Shown one piece after another: positions 17,583-26,107 of a stretch of DNA of 64,000 nucleotides (positions within the stretch are counted from its first letter, which is position 1; the number at the start of each line of letters is the position of its first letter). A program made the translations under genes and the position numbers. Source of the stretch: Sedimentitalea nanhaiensis DSM 24252 (GTDB lineage: Bacteria > Pseudomonadota > Alphaproteobacteria > Rhodobacterales > Rhodobacteraceae); NCBI RefSeq assembly GCF_000473225.1, contig NZ_KI421509.1, positions 4,304,336-4,368,335 on the forward strand. The letters run 5' to 3'. The notes under the pieces were generated by a model that saw only the letters and a list, made by a program, of their open reading frames with translations, was not told the origin of the DNA and did not search any database.

Positions 17583-18977
17583 CTATTCGCCTGCCGCTTT
17601 TGCGGTCTGGTTTGCCTCTTGCAGGTCGCGCCACCAGGTACCGAGGATCAATTCCTTGACCTCGGCCCAGGTCCGATCAAAGGTCTCGCGGCCGCGCACA
17701 TAGGTGTCGCGGTTGAATTCGCGGTAATCGGCCTCGTAGATGCCGTTGACCTGTTCGCCGGCCTGTCCGACCATGGCGGTCATCTCCTGGCGGTACGTGG
17801 TCATGAAGTCGCCGAAATAGGCCTGAATCACGTTGGCCAGATCGGTCTGCTGCCCGGCGTCGAACCGGGTGATCAGGGCACGCACCGCATCCCATTCGAA
17901 GCGCACCTCGGGCTGGCCATCGCGGCGGCGCACGGCGTTTTCGCCTTCTTCGATGCTGGCAAAGGTCGAATAAAGCATGTCAAAGAACCGCCCGGTGCTG
18001 TCAAATTCCAGAAAGGACGCCCCCAGTGGCACCAACAGAATATCGGCCGCGGCCAATGCGTTGATGGTGAGATAGCCCAGTGCGGGCGGAGTATCGAGAA
18101 AGATGATATCGTAGTCGTCAACGATGCGTTCGTTGATCAGCGCGTTGGACAGTGCGTCCCACAGCGACCAGCTGCGCAGCCCCATGCGCCAGACCGGGAT
18201 CTGGAATTCGGCCCAATACAGGTTCAGCTGCGCGCCAAGCAGGTCGATGTTGGGCCAATGGGTCGACTGGATCAGGTTTCGCGGCGAAACCTTGAGCGCC
18301 TCGGTCAGGGTTTCGTCCAGCGCCAGGGGAGGGGTCCCGGCAGCCTCGCGGACGCTGTTTTCAACCTGCACCGCGTTGGCGTAATCCTTGGCCAGCAGCG
18401 GGAAGGCGGTGGACCATTCATCCGCCACCTCGCCGCCCATGATCGACGTCAGCGATCCCTGGCTGTCGAGATCGATCACCAGCACCCGGTAGCCATCGAG
18501 CGCGGCGGACATCGCCAGATGGGCGGTGGTGGTGGTCTTGCTGGTGCCGCCCTTGAAGTTGGAGACCGCGACGATCTTGGCGGGCAGCCCCTTGGGGCGC
18601 CAGGGCAGGTATTCCTTGTCCGCGGCCCCGCCAGCGGCGAAGTGATGCCGCAGTTGCAGCACCTCGTCGAGGGTGAACCATTTTGAGTTCCCTTCGCCGG
18701 TGCCCTGGGGCAGGTCCGGGTATTTCTTGAGCACCCGACGGAAATGAGCCGGGGCGACCGGGATCAGGTATTTGCAGATCTCCCAGGTTGAAAATCGCCG
18801 CAATCGTTTCTGCCCGTCCGGGGCATATCCGCGCTTGGCCAGATCCTGTCGGCCCTTGGCGGCAAACGCGGCAGCTTTTGCGAATCGGGCAGTGTCGATA
18901 GGGTGGGACAACTTCGCCGCCGCAGCTGCGGGGTCGATGTTGAAATAGGGGGGCAGGGGGTCTTTGCCTGTGCTCAT
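17583..18977 (-). CDS. parA: ParA-family partition ATPase with N-terminal HTH
   Basis: The start at the ATG at 18977 follows GAGGAA and gives 464 residues; the frame is open to 19169 but that extension would run through a parS-like site and AT-rich origin DNA. Residues ~55-115 (RFSTWEICKYLIPVAPAHFRR) form a MerR-like helix-turn-helix as in P1 ParA and RepA of repABC systems, so this is a type Ia ParA that probably also represses its own promoter. The deviant Walker A motif KGGTSKTTT is at 142-150, Walker A' / B motifs at VIDLDSQGSL and IIFLDTPPALGYL. It drives segregation of the plasmid with ParB. Confidence 0.93.
   Translation of the reverse strand: MSTGKDPLPPYFNIDPAAAAAKLSHPIDTARFAKAAAFAAKGRQDLAKRGYAPDGQKRLRRFSTWEICKYLIPVAPAHFRRVLKKYPDLPQGTGEGNSKWFTLDEVLQLRHHFAAGGAADKEYLPWRPKGLPAKIVAVSNFKGGTSKTTTTAHLAMSAALDGYRVLVIDLDSQGSLTSIMGGEVADEWSTAFPLLAKDYANAVQVENSVREAAGTPPLALDETLTEALKVSPRNLIQSTHWPNIDLLGAQLNLYWAEFQIPVWRMGLRSWSLWDALSNALINERIVDDYDIIFLDTPPALGYLTINALAAADILLVPLGASFLEFDSTGRFFDMLYSTFASIEEGENAVRRRDGQPEVRFEWDAVRALITRFDAGQQTDLANVIQAYFGDFMTTYRQEMTAMVGQAGEQVNGIYEADYREFNRDTYVRGRETFDRTWAEVKELILGTWWRDLQEANQTAKAAGE
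18274..18292. promoter_or_regulatory. parS-like palindrome 3 (inside parA)
   Basis: AGGTTTCGC-G-GCGAAACCT, a perfect 19-bp palindrome inside the parA coding sequence, with the same core as the other sites. Confidence 0.75.
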
Positions 18978-19060
18978 CCGGGTTCCTCGGTGATGTTCTG
19001 CATTATTGATGTTTTTGAGAAAACTATCGCACATGAGAATGCGGATGTGAATCGTTTTGC

Positions 19061-19080
19061 TGGGTTTCGCCGCGAACCCA
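19061..19080. promoter_or_regulatory. Degenerate parS-like palindrome 4, upstream of parA
   Basis: TGGGTTTCGC and its near complement CGCGAACCCA form an imperfect palindrome lacking one A/T pair relative to the other three sites. It lies 84 bp upstream of the parA start, where it could serve as the operator for autoregulation. Confidence 0.6.
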
Positions 19081-19082
19081 GT

Positions 19083-19190
19083 AAAAATCAAAGGAAAACA
19101 GCGGCACATAAGTTGTAGAGTCTTTAGTGAATTTAGAGTCTTTGGAAAAGAAAAATCATTATAAAACAATATATTAAATTACTTTGGGTC
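19083..19190. other. AT-rich stretch, probable DNA-unwinding element
   Basis: The sequence is strongly A/T-rich against the GC-rich background and contains the direct repeat TAGAGTCTTT at 19116-19125 and 19134-19143, 18 bp apart. Its position next to iterons and a DnaA box suggests the melting region of the origin. Confidence 0.55.
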
Positions 19191-19300
19191 CCCGAATACA
19201 GGACCAGAGGCACCCGGCTACAGGATCGAGGGCACCCGGATACGGGGGCAGGGGGGCCGATTCGCGGGATTAGGGGGGCCTGAGTCCGGTTTAGGGCCAA
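19191..19300. repeat. 22-bp iterons of the replication origin
   Basis: Units begin at 19191, 19213, 19235, 19257 and 19279, exactly 22 bp apart. The first three share CCCG(A/G)NTAC(A/G)GG near their 5' end and GGCA/GGGG at the 3' end; the fourth and fifth are progressively degenerate. Such a helically phased tandem is the usual binding array for a Rep_3-type initiator, encoded 200 bp to the right. Confidence 0.7.
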
Positions 19301-19330
19301 ATTGGCGTTTCAGCCGCGCCCGAGCCCGAG

Positions 19331-19339
19331 TTATCCACA
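19331..19339 (+). promoter_or_regulatory. DnaA box
   Basis: TTATCCACA matches the consensus DnaA box exactly and lies between the iterons and the Rep gene, as in many iteron plasmids that recruit host DnaA. Confidence 0.75.
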
Positions 19340-19345
19340 GAGTCG

Positions 19346-19415
19346 ATCCCGTAAACAGGTTCCTTACGCACCATACGGGAGGGGGAAAACCCATTAAGGT
19401 TCCCGTTTACGGGAT
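19346..19415. repeat. Inverted repeats upstream of the Rep gene (probable Rep operator)
   Basis: ATCCCGTAAAC (19346-19356) is exactly inverted as GTTTACGGGAT (19405-19415), and ACAGGTTC (19355-19362) is inverted as GAACCTGT (19435-19442). The ACGGG element resembles the iteron core. Inverted copies of iteron halves before a rep gene usually bind Rep dimers for autorepression. Confidence 0.55.
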
Positions 19416-19499
19416 GGCCGGATCGGGGCGAAAAGAACCTGTGGGTGGATTGATCGCGGGTGCCTGAGCGGGCATACTGTGCCAAAAAGGGCAGTAAAC

Positions 19500-20687
19500 A
19501 TGGATGAGATTCCCCGCGACCGGTTGACCGGTTCGCTGCGCCGTGTGGCGGTGAAGAAACACGTGGCAGCGATCCATGTTTCGGGCAAGCTGACGCTGTT
19601 GCAACGCAAACTTTCCAATGTGCTGTTGCTCAATGCCTATGACACGCTGACCAGTCAGCCGCGCCATCAGATCGATGCGCGCACCCTGTGTCTGATGATC
19701 GGGTACAATTCCAACGATCTGGTGACGCTCAAGGCGTCGCTGAAGGGGCTGGCCGAGACGGTGGCGGAATGGGACATGCTGGACAGCGAGGGGCGGCAGG
19801 AATGGGGGGTATCGAGCCTGCTGAGCTATGCGACGCTGAAGGGCGGGGTGTGCGAATACGCCTATTCTCCGGCGCTGGCGGACAAGATGCACGACCCCAA
19901 GGTGTTCGCGCTGATCAACCTGAACATCCAGCGCCGGTTCACCAGCGGCCATGCGCTGGCGCTGTATGAGAACTGTTTTCGCTTTGTGCGCACCGGCAGC
20001 ACCGGATGGTGGTCGCTGGATCTGTTTCGCCGCCTGATGGGGGTGGACGGGTCACAGTATTACGAGAGCTTCAAACATCTGAACGCCAAGGTGATCAAGC
20101 CGGCGGTGGCTGAGGTCAACAAGACCAGCAATATCGTCATTCGCCCCGAAACCCGCAAACGGGGGCGGGCGGTGACGGATATCCGGTTTCTGATCAAGGA
20201 GAACCCGCAGCTGGCGATTCTGGATCTGGATGACGGGGCAGGGGTGCGCCATGGCGCGGTCTATGCGCGGCTGCGTGAGCTGGGGGTCAGCGACCGGCTG
20301 GCGCGGCAATGGCTGACCTCGCATGGCGAGGAGCAGGTGGCGGCCAAGCTGGAGTATGTCGGCACGCGCAAGAACGTCAAAAGCATGGTCGGCTATCTGA
20401 GCGCGGCGCTGGATGGCGATTTCGGCATCGAGGCGCAAGCGGACGCACCGGTGGCGGCCAACAGCGCGCAGGCCCGGCGTCTGGGTCGGGTGCAGGCGGC
20501 GGTGCAGGCGCGTACCCCGACGCAGCGTGACGCCGACAAGCGGTTGTTTCTGAACCAGATTACCGAAGCCGGGCGGCGGGCGGATTTCGAGCGGTTCGGC
20601 TGGATGTCGCCGCTGAACAAGGCGGCGATCCTGGCGTTCTGGGACGAGTTCAGCCCTGGAATATTCGACGGGATCGACGGTGACTGA
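19500..20687 (+). CDS. repA: Plasmid replication initiator protein (RepA/Rep_3-like)
   Basis: The 395-residue protein starts at the ATG at 19500 preceded by AAGGG; a GTG at 19479 is a weaker in-frame alternative. Two winged-helix-like halves are suggested: residues ~15-130 (VAAIHVSGKLTLLQRKLSNVLL; LCLMIGYNSNDLVTLKASLKGL) and ~130-235 (FALINLNIQRRFTSGHALALYENC; FRRLMGV; FKHLNAKVIKPAVAEVNKTSN), which are the landmarks of the Rep_3 / replication initiator family. It is divergent from parA, with iterons, DnaA box and AT-rich DNA between them, so the origin lies in 19083-19499. It resembles the RepA-type replicons of roseobacter plasmids. Confidence 0.9.
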   Translation: MDEIPRDRLTGSLRRVAVKKHVAAIHVSGKLTLLQRKLSNVLLLNAYDTLTSQPRHQIDARTLCLMIGYNSNDLVTLKASLKGLAETVAEWDMLDSEGRQEWGVSSLLSYATLKGGVCEYAYSPALADKMHDPKVFALINLNIQRRFTSGHALALYENCFRFVRTGSTGWWSLDLFRRLMGVDGSQYYESFKHLNAKVIKPAVAEVNKTSNIVIRPETRKRGRAVTDIRFLIKENPQLAILDLDDGAGVRHGAVYARLRELGVSDRLARQWLTSHGEEQVAAKLEYVGTRKNVKSMVGYLSAALDGDFGIEAQADAPVAANSAQARRLGRVQAAVQARTPTQRDADKRLFLNQITEAGRRADFERFGWMSPLNKAAILAFWDEFSPGIFDGIDGD

Positions 20688-20693
20688 GGGCTG

Positions 20694-21359
20694 TCATGGG
20701 GCCCGTGAAACGGCGTCGATTCCGCCCAGACAAAAGGTGATCAGCGTGTCGCGATAGTCCATCGGGCTGCCTGCGTCGCGCCCCGACAGCCCGGCAATGC
20801 GGGCGCGGCTGGCGACCAGCGACAGCATCGAGGCCACGGTCAGGGTGAGGGCGGTGGCCAGTTCCTGCTGTGCGGCATCGGGGCGGGCCTGTTGCATGGC
20901 GTGCAGGTATTCGCGCGCAACCGGATCGTACAGGCCGCCGACCGCCGGATACCAGCGGTCATCGCTGACGATGCGCGCGATCAGGCGGGCATAGGCGCGC
21001 CATTGCGGGTCGCCCTGCGAGGCATATTCCAGATAGGGTGTCAGGTAGGCATCCACCAGATCGCGCAGGGCAGGGGGGGAGCCGGCCGCGCGCAGTTCGG
21101 CCAGACGGGCGCGGCGTTTGGAATTCAGCGCCTCGACCCGGCGTTCCAGAACGGTGCGGATCAGATCCTGTTTTGCGCCGCCGTGAAACCCGACCACGCC
21201 CAGGGTGACGCCCGCCTCTGCGGCGATGCGGCGGATCGAGGTGGCGTCGAACCCCTGGGCGGCAAACAGCCGCTCGGCCGCGTCCAGCACCCGTTCGCGG
21301 GTGGCTTCGCCGCGCAGGATGCGCCCGTCGGTCTGTGTCGATGCGGCCTTGTCGGTCAT
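20694..21359 (-). CDS. TetR-family transcriptional regulator
   Basis: Start at the ATG at 21359 gives 221 residues; the frame is open to 21494 but that would overlap the divergent transporter promoter and start. The N-terminal helix-turn-helix is at ~17-62 (ATRERVLDAAERLFAAQGFDA; SIRRIAAEAGVTLGVVGFHGG), with Gly-Gly replacing the more usual Phe-Gly in the YHFGSK motif. The remaining ~150 residues form the variable ligand-binding domain. It is divergent from the TRAP-cyclase-FAH operon, which it probably represses, and it converges with the Rep gene 6 bp away. Confidence 0.88.
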   Translation of the reverse strand: MTDKAASTQTDGRILRGEATRERVLDAAERLFAAQGFDATSIRRIAAEAGVTLGVVGFHGGAKQDLIRTVLERRVEALNSKRRARLAELRAAGSPPALRDLVDAYLTPYLEYASQGDPQWRAYARLIARIVSDDRWYPAVGGLYDPVAREYLHAMQQARPDAAQQELATALTLTVASMLSLVASRARIAGLSGRDAGSPMDYRDTLITFCLGGIDAVSRAP

Positions 21360-21407
21360 GGCGGGCTTTCGGTTGCGGAGCCGGGCATACGGGTCCTGCA
21401 CGGGGTC

Positions 21408-21436
21408 TTGACAATTTATACGACTGTTCAGATAGT
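21408..21436 (+). promoter_or_regulatory. Candidate promoter of the TRAP operon
   Basis: TTGACA (21408-21413), a 17-bp spacer and GATAGT (21431-21436), 43 bp before the DctP-like start. A small dyad CTGTTCAG just before the -10 could belong to the TetR operator. Confidence 0.55.
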
Positions 21437-21478
21437 TTGCCAAGGCCGGGGAGGACCGGCCCCCAAGGGAGGAACAGG

Positions 21479-22549
21479 ATGGAATTCTTGACACTGCTTC
21501 GTCGCGGCGTGGCCGCCAGTGCGGTTGCCGTTGCGCTGGCCCCGGCGGCGCGGGCCGACAGTTTCGATGCCACGGTTGTGGCCGGGCACCCGCCGGTGTT
21601 TCTGTGGGTGAAAACCCTGTCCGAGACCTTTATCCCGGCGGTGAACGCGGCGCTTGACGGGTCGGGCCATTCGATCGAATGGATGGAGGCCTATGGCGGC
21701 ACCCTGGCCAAGGTCGGCGGCGAGCTTGAGGCGATCGAGGACGGGCTGGCGCAGATCGGCATTGTCAGTTCGCTGTTTGAGCCATCGCTGCTGAGCCTGC
21801 AGAATGTCACCTATGCCACGCCGTTCGGATCGCCCGATGTGGACATCGTGTTCGGCACGGTGGACGGCATGCACAACGAGATCGCGGACATGCGTGGGCT
21901 GTGGGAAAGCCATGGCATGGAATACCTGGGCGGCGGGTTCGGGTTGGAAGATTACCTGTTGATGACGGATTTTCCGGTCGACAGCATCGCGGATCTGCAG
22001 GGGCGCAAGATCAATGCGCCGGGTCCGGCGGTGAACTGGCTGAAAGGCACCGGGGCGGTTGGTGTTTCGGGCAACCTGACCACCTATTACAACGACATAC
22101 AGACCGGTGTCGCCGAGGGCGTGATCGTGTTTCCCACCGCCGCCGCCGCGGCCAAGCTGTTTGAGGTCGCGCCCTATGTCACCCGCACCGGCTTTGGCGC
22201 GCAATATGCCGGGGCCATCGTCGCCAAGAAAAGCTGGTTCGACGCGTTGCCCGCCGAGGTGCGGCAGGCGATCCGCGCCGGGGTCGAGGATTTTGCGCTG
22301 GCCTACCGGGCCGGGTTGGAACAGCGCGTTGTGGGCGCGTTTGCGGCGATGGAGGCAGGCGATGCAAAGATCGGCACGCTGTCGCCGGAGGCACGCGCGC
22401 AATGGGCGCAGGCGCTGCCGGATATTGCCGGAGACTGGGCGCGGGCGCAGGATGAGCAGGGCCTGGCCGGAACCGAGGTGGTCAACACCTATATGCAAAA
22501 GCTGAAAGATGCCGGTGTGGTGCTGCCGCGCGACTGGACGGTGGAGTAA
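21479..22549 (+). CDS. TRAP transporter solute-binding protein (DctP family)
   Basis: The 356-residue protein starts at the ATG at 21479, 5 bases after GGGAGGAACAGG. Residues 1-26 form a signal peptide ending ARA-D. The rest is a DctP-fold receptor: AYGGTLAKVGGELEAIEDGLAQIG near 63-90, QGRKINAPGPAVNWLKGTGAV with the conserved Arg that usually salt-bridges the substrate carboxylate, and YYNDIQTGVAEGVI. Downstream are the small and large membrane subunits. Substrates of such receptors are usually organic acids; the adjacent hydrolases suggest an acid with a hydrolysable ring or C-C bond. Confidence 0.9.
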   Translation: MEFLTLLRRGVAASAVAVALAPAARADSFDATVVAGHPPVFLWVKTLSETFIPAVNAALDGSGHSIEWMEAYGGTLAKVGGELEAIEDGLAQIGIVSSLFEPSLLSLQNVTYATPFGSPDVDIVFGTVDGMHNEIADMRGLWESHGMEYLGGGFGLEDYLLMTDFPVDSIADLQGRKINAPGPAVNWLKGTGAVGVSGNLTTYYNDIQTGVAEGVIVFPTAAAAAKLFEVAPYVTRTGFGAQYAGAIVAKKSWFDALPAEVRQAIRAGVEDFALAYRAGLEQRVVGAFAAMEAGDAKIGTLSPEARAQWAQALPDIAGDWARAQDEQGLAGTEVVNTYMQKLKDAGVVLPRDWTVE

Positions 22550-22553
22550 GTCA

Positions 22554-23090
22554 ATGGCGCGCGGACCGGGCGCAGGTGGGCTGGCCGCGCGTGTTGCCGG
22601 TGGCATCATGTCCGCCGCCAATGTGACCGCGACGATCTGGATCCTGCTGTTGATGGGGCTGATCCTGGCGGATGTGATCGGGCGCAACGTGTTTCTGGCC
22701 CCCATTGCCGGGGTGCCGGAGATGGTCAAATACTCGATCGTCGGCATCGTGTTCCTGCAGATCGCCCATACGCACCGGCACGGGCAGATGGTCCGCTCGG
22801 ATGCGGTGCTGGGGCTGTTGATGCAGCGGCGGCCGCGGATCGGGGCGCTGCTGGATCTGGTGACGCAGCTGGCCGGGGTCGCGGTGGCGCTGATGCTGGC
22901 GCGGGCGGTCTGGCCCAAGGCCGTGCGTGCCTTTGAGCGCGGCGAGATGGAGGGGATTGCGGGGCATTTCCAGATGCCGGTCTGGCCTTTTCTGGCCATT
23001 GTCGCGGGTGGGGCGGCGTTGCTGGCGCTGTCGTTCCTGATTACCGCCGTGCAGGCGGCGCGAAAGGTGGCCGGCCGATGGAGAACCTGA
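22554..23090 (+). CDS. TRAP transporter small permease (DctQ family)
   Basis: The 178-residue protein starts at the ATG at 22554, 4 bp after the receptor gene. It has four membrane segments (around 20-45, 55-72, 95-120, 140-165), with IGRNVFLAPIAGVPEMVKYSIV typical of DctQ proteins. The last 13 nt overlap the large permease gene, indicating coupled translation. It serves as the scaffold between receptor and large subunit. Confidence 0.88.
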   Translation: MARGPGAGGLAARVAGGIMSAANVTATIWILLLMGLILADVIGRNVFLAPIAGVPEMVKYSIVGIVFLQIAHTHRHGQMVRSDAVLGLLMQRRPRIGALLDLVTQLAGVAVALMLARAVWPKAVRAFERGEMEGIAGHFQMPVWPFLAIVAGGAALLALSFLITAVQAARKVAGRWRT

Positions 23091-24382
23091 TGATCGGGTA
23101 TCTGTCGCTGGCGGCGATCGGGGTGGCGATCTATGCCGGGATGCATGTGGCGGTCGCGCTGGCGGGAATTTCGTTCCTGGGCATGTGGGCGATCACCGGC
23201 AAGACGGCCTTGGCGCTGAACTTTGTGGCGCTGGCGGGCACGGATTCGATTGCGGAATACAGTTTTGGGGTGGTGCCGCTGTTTGTGCTGATGGGGCTGG
23301 CGGTCAGTGAATCCGGGCTGGGGCGGGACACTTTTGCCATCATTGCGCGGTCGATGCGGGGCTGGCGCGGGGGGCTGGGCGTGGCGACGGTGCTGAGCAA
23401 TGCGGTGTTTGCCGCCATCACCGGGATTTCCATCGCCTCGGCGGCGGTGTTTTCCAGGGTGGCGGTGCCGCAGATGGTCGCCGCCGGGACCAGCCGGACT
23501 GTGGCCGTGGGCACGGTTGCCGGGTCCAGCGTGCTGGGCATGCTGATCCCGCCGTCGCTGTTGTTGATCCTGTTTGCGATCCTGACCGACAGTTCGGTGG
23601 GCGATCTGTTTCTGGGCGGTGTGGGGCCGGGTCTGGTGCTGGCGCTGGCCTTTGGGGTGTATCTGACGCTGCTGGGGTGGGTGCGCCCGGCGCTGTTTGA
23701 CGGTCCGCGGACCATGGGCGGGGCCGAGGAGACCACGCCGACGGTGTTGATCGTGCCGGTGCTGGGCCTGGCGGCACTGGTTCTGGGGGGTATCTATGGC
23801 GGGGTGTTCACCCCGACCGAGGCCGGGGCCGTGGGGGCGGCGGCGGCGCTGGGGCTGGCCTTTGCCATGCGCCGCATCGGCGGGGCCGGGGCCTGGCGCA
23901 TGGCGGTGCAGACCGGCCATATCACCGCTGCCGTGTGTTTTCTGATCGTGGGCGCGTCGATCTACAGCCGCATGCTGGCGTTTTCCGGGGTTCCCGCCTC
24001 GGTCACGCAATGGGCGGTGGCCAGCGGCATCGGGCCGCTGGGGTTTCTGTTCCTGTTTGCGCTGATCGTGGCGGCGATGGGCACGATTCTGGACAGTTCG
24101 TCGATCATGCTGGTCACCGTGCCGCTGGCGTTTCCGATCACCCAGGAACTGGGGATCGACGTGGTGCATTTTGGGCTGGTGACGGTGCTGGCTGTGGAAA
24201 TCGGGCTGTTGACGCCACCCCTGGGCCTGTCGGTGTTTGTGGTGCAGGCGACGCTGCGCGAGGAGGGCGTGACGCTGGGCGAAGTGTTTCGCGGTGCCGC
24301 GCCGTTTGCCACGATCATGGCGGTGGTGTTATGCGCCGTGATTCTGGTTCCTGAAATTGCAACCGGCCTGGTGGGCCGTTGA
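23078..24382 (+). CDS. TRAP transporter large permease (DctM family)
   Basis: This 434-residue, very hydrophobic protein has about 11-12 membrane segments. The DctM landmarks are ITGISIASAAVFSRVAVPQMVAAG near 115-140, VAGSSVLGMLIPPSLLLILFA and YGGVFTPTEAGAVGAAAALGL, the last close to the sodium/substrate site of the SiaQM structure family. It overlaps the small subunit gene by 13 nt and is followed by the cyclase gene after 11 bp. It imports the ligand of the DctP receptor using a sodium gradient. Confidence 0.92.
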   Translation: MENLMIGYLSLAAIGVAIYAGMHVAVALAGISFLGMWAITGKTALALNFVALAGTDSIAEYSFGVVPLFVLMGLAVSESGLGRDTFAIIARSMRGWRGGLGVATVLSNAVFAAITGISIASAAVFSRVAVPQMVAAGTSRTVAVGTVAGSSVLGMLIPPSLLLILFAILTDSSVGDLFLGGVGPGLVLALAFGVYLTLLGWVRPALFDGPRTMGGAEETTPTVLIVPVLGLAALVLGGIYGGVFTPTEAGAVGAAAALGLAFAMRRIGGAGAWRMAVQTGHITAAVCFLIVGASIYSRMLAFSGVPASVTQWAVASGIGPLGFLFLFALIVAAMGTILDSSSIMLVTVPLAFPITQELGIDVVHFGLVTVLAVEIGLLTPPLGLSVFVVQATLREEGVTLGEVFRGAAPFATIMAVVLCAVILVPEIATGLVGR

Positions 24383-24393
24383 AGGAGAATGAC

Positions 24394-25164
24394 ATGAAAC
24401 TGATTGATCTGGCGCGCCCGCTGGAGAATACGACCTATGCCGATCCGCCGGGTTTGCACCCGCAGATCGAGTATTTTGCCCATGATGACACCGCGCCGCA
24501 GATCCTGGGGTTCTTTCCCGGCGTGGCGCGCGGCGATCTGCCGGGCGGCGAAGGCTGGGCGGTGGAAAAGGTCACCCTGTCGACCCATAACGGCACCCAT
24601 CTGGACGCGCCCTATCATTACCATTCCACCATGGATGGCGGGCAGCGGGCGATCACCATCGACGAGGTGCCGCTGGAGTGGTGCATCGGGCGCGGCGTCA
24701 AGCTGGACTTTCGCCACCTGCCGGACGGGCATGTGGTGACGGCCGACGAGGTTGCGGCCGAGTTCGACCGGATCGGCCATGAGCTGCAACCGGGCGATAT
24801 CGTGTTGGTGAACACGGCGGCCGGTGCGGCCTATGGTCAGCCGCAGTATGTCGCCACCGGCTGTGGCATCGGGCATGCGGCAACCTGCTGGATGACCGAG
24901 CGCGGCATGCGGGTCTGCGGCACCGACGCCTGGAGCTGGGACGCGCCGTTCATCCACACGGCGAAACGGGTGGCCCAAACCGGCGATGCCGGGCTGATCT
25001 GGGAAGGGCATCGCGCCGGCATGGTGCGCGGCTATTGTCACATGGAAAAGCTGGCCAATCTGGAGGCGCTGCCCGCGACCGGGTTCGAGGTGCAGTGCTT
25101 TCCGGTGAAAATCAAGGCGGCGAGCGCGGGCTGGTGCCGCCCCGTCGCCATTGTCAGAGACTGA
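24394..25164 (+). CDS. Cyclase-family metal-dependent hydrolase
   Basis: The 256-residue protein (start ATG 24394 after AAGGAG) carries the HxGTHxDxPxH signature as THNGTHLDAPYHYH near residues 65-78, which binds Zn/Mn in kynurenine formamidase, isatin hydrolase and related cyclases. CGTDAWSWDAPF near 175-186 is the second family motif. The enzyme probably hydrolyses an amide, lactam or lactone. It is longer than bacterial kynurenine formamidase (~210 aa). It sits between TRAP genes and an FAH-type hydrolase, suggesting ring opening of the imported compound as an early step. Confidence 0.87.
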   Translation: MKLIDLARPLENTTYADPPGLHPQIEYFAHDDTAPQILGFFPGVARGDLPGGEGWAVEKVTLSTHNGTHLDAPYHYHSTMDGGQRAITIDEVPLEWCIGRGVKLDFRHLPDGHVVTADEVAAEFDRIGHELQPGDIVLVNTAAGAAYGQPQYVATGCGIGHAATCWMTERGMRVCGTDAWSWDAPFIHTAKRVAQTGDAGLIWEGHRAGMVRGYCHMEKLANLEALPATGFEVQCFPVKIKAASAGWCRPVAIVRD

Positions 25165-25174
25165 GGAGCAGGGC

Positions 25175-26107
25175 ATGAAACTGGCGACATTCGATGCGGG
25201 GCAGGGGGCTCGGCTGGGGGCGGTGACGGATCGCGGGATGGTCGATCTGAGTGCGACCGGGCGGGCTGAGCTGGCCAGCATGCTGGCGCTGATCGAGGCG
25301 GGCGAGGCCGGGCTGGCGCTGGCGCGCGCGGCGGCGGCGAAGGGCGCGGCGCAAGGGATCGAGGGTCTGCGGCTGCTGTCGCCGATCCCGGTGCCGCCAC
25401 AGTTTCGCGATGCGTCGAGCTTTGCGCGCCATATCGTGCAGGCGCCGGTGGGGATGCACAGGCTGGCGGCCCGGATGAAAGGGCAGCCTGTGCCCGATAT
25501 CACGCCGGGCGAGGTGCCCGAGGTGTATCGCCAGCAGCCGATCTTTTATATCACCAACCGGTTCAGCGTGCAGGGGCACGATGCGGATGTGAATTGGCCG
25601 CGCTATTCGCAGGCGATGGATTTCGAACTGGAAGTCGCCTGTGTGATCGGGCGCGGCGGGCGCGATATCGTCAGGGCGGACGCGCTGTCACATGTGTTCG
25701 GGTACACCATCTTTAACGATTTCTCGGCCCGCGACACCCAGTTGATCGAGATGCAGGGGATGTTGGGACCGGCCAAGGGCAAAAGCTTTGACGGCGGCAA
25801 TGTGCTGGGGCCGGTGATTGTCACCGCCGACGAGATCCCCGATCCGCGTGCCCTGAAAACGCGGGCGCGGATCAATGGCGAGACCTATGTGGATACCGAC
25901 ATGTCGGCGATGATCCACGGGTTTGACGACATGATTGCCTTTATCAGCCGCGACGAAACCCTGCATCCGGGCGAGGTGATCGGAGCGGGCACGGTCAACG
26001 ACGGCTGCGGGCTGGAGCATTCGCGGTTTCTGAGCGACGGCGATGTGGTCGAACTGGAGGTGGACGGGATCGGGGTGCTGCGCAACCGGGTGCGCCGGCA
26101 GGCGTGA
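25175..26107 (+). CDS. Fumarylacetoacetate hydrolase (FAH) family protein
   Basis: The 310-residue protein starts at the ATG at 25175 after GAGGAGCAGGG. An N-terminal extension (~1-100) is followed by the FAH catalytic domain: FELEVACVIGRGGRDI with the metal-ligand Glu residues near 150-160, FTIFNDFSARDTQ-like segment GYTIFNDFSARDTQ, then KSFDGGNVLGPVIVT and HPGEVIGAGTVNDGCGLE. Family members hydrolyse or decarboxylate beta-diketo acids. It ends the operon after the cyclase. It converges with the SorC regulator gene with no gap, so the 3' ends must be closely shared. Confidence 0.87.
   Translation: MKLATFDAGQGARLGAVTDRGMVDLSATGRAELASMLALIEAGEAGLALARAAAAKGAAQGIEGLRLLSPIPVPPQFRDASSFARHIVQAPVGMHRLAARMKGQPVPDITPGEVPEVYRQQPIFYITNRFSVQGHDADVNWPRYSQAMDFELEVACVIGRGGRDIVRADALSHVFGYTIFNDFSARDTQLIEMQGMLGPAKGKSFDGGNVLGPVIVTADEIPDPRALKTRARINGETYVDTDMSAMIHGFDDMIAFISRDETLHPGEVIGAGTVNDGCGLEHSRFLSDGDVVELEVDGIGVLRNRVRRQA

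Noticed and set aside
21428-24169. A 913-codon open frame antisense to the TRAP genes
   Set aside because: High GC gives long antisense frames; the translation is His/Arg/Pro-rich without domain features, while the plus strand encodes clear DctP, DctQ and DctM proteins.
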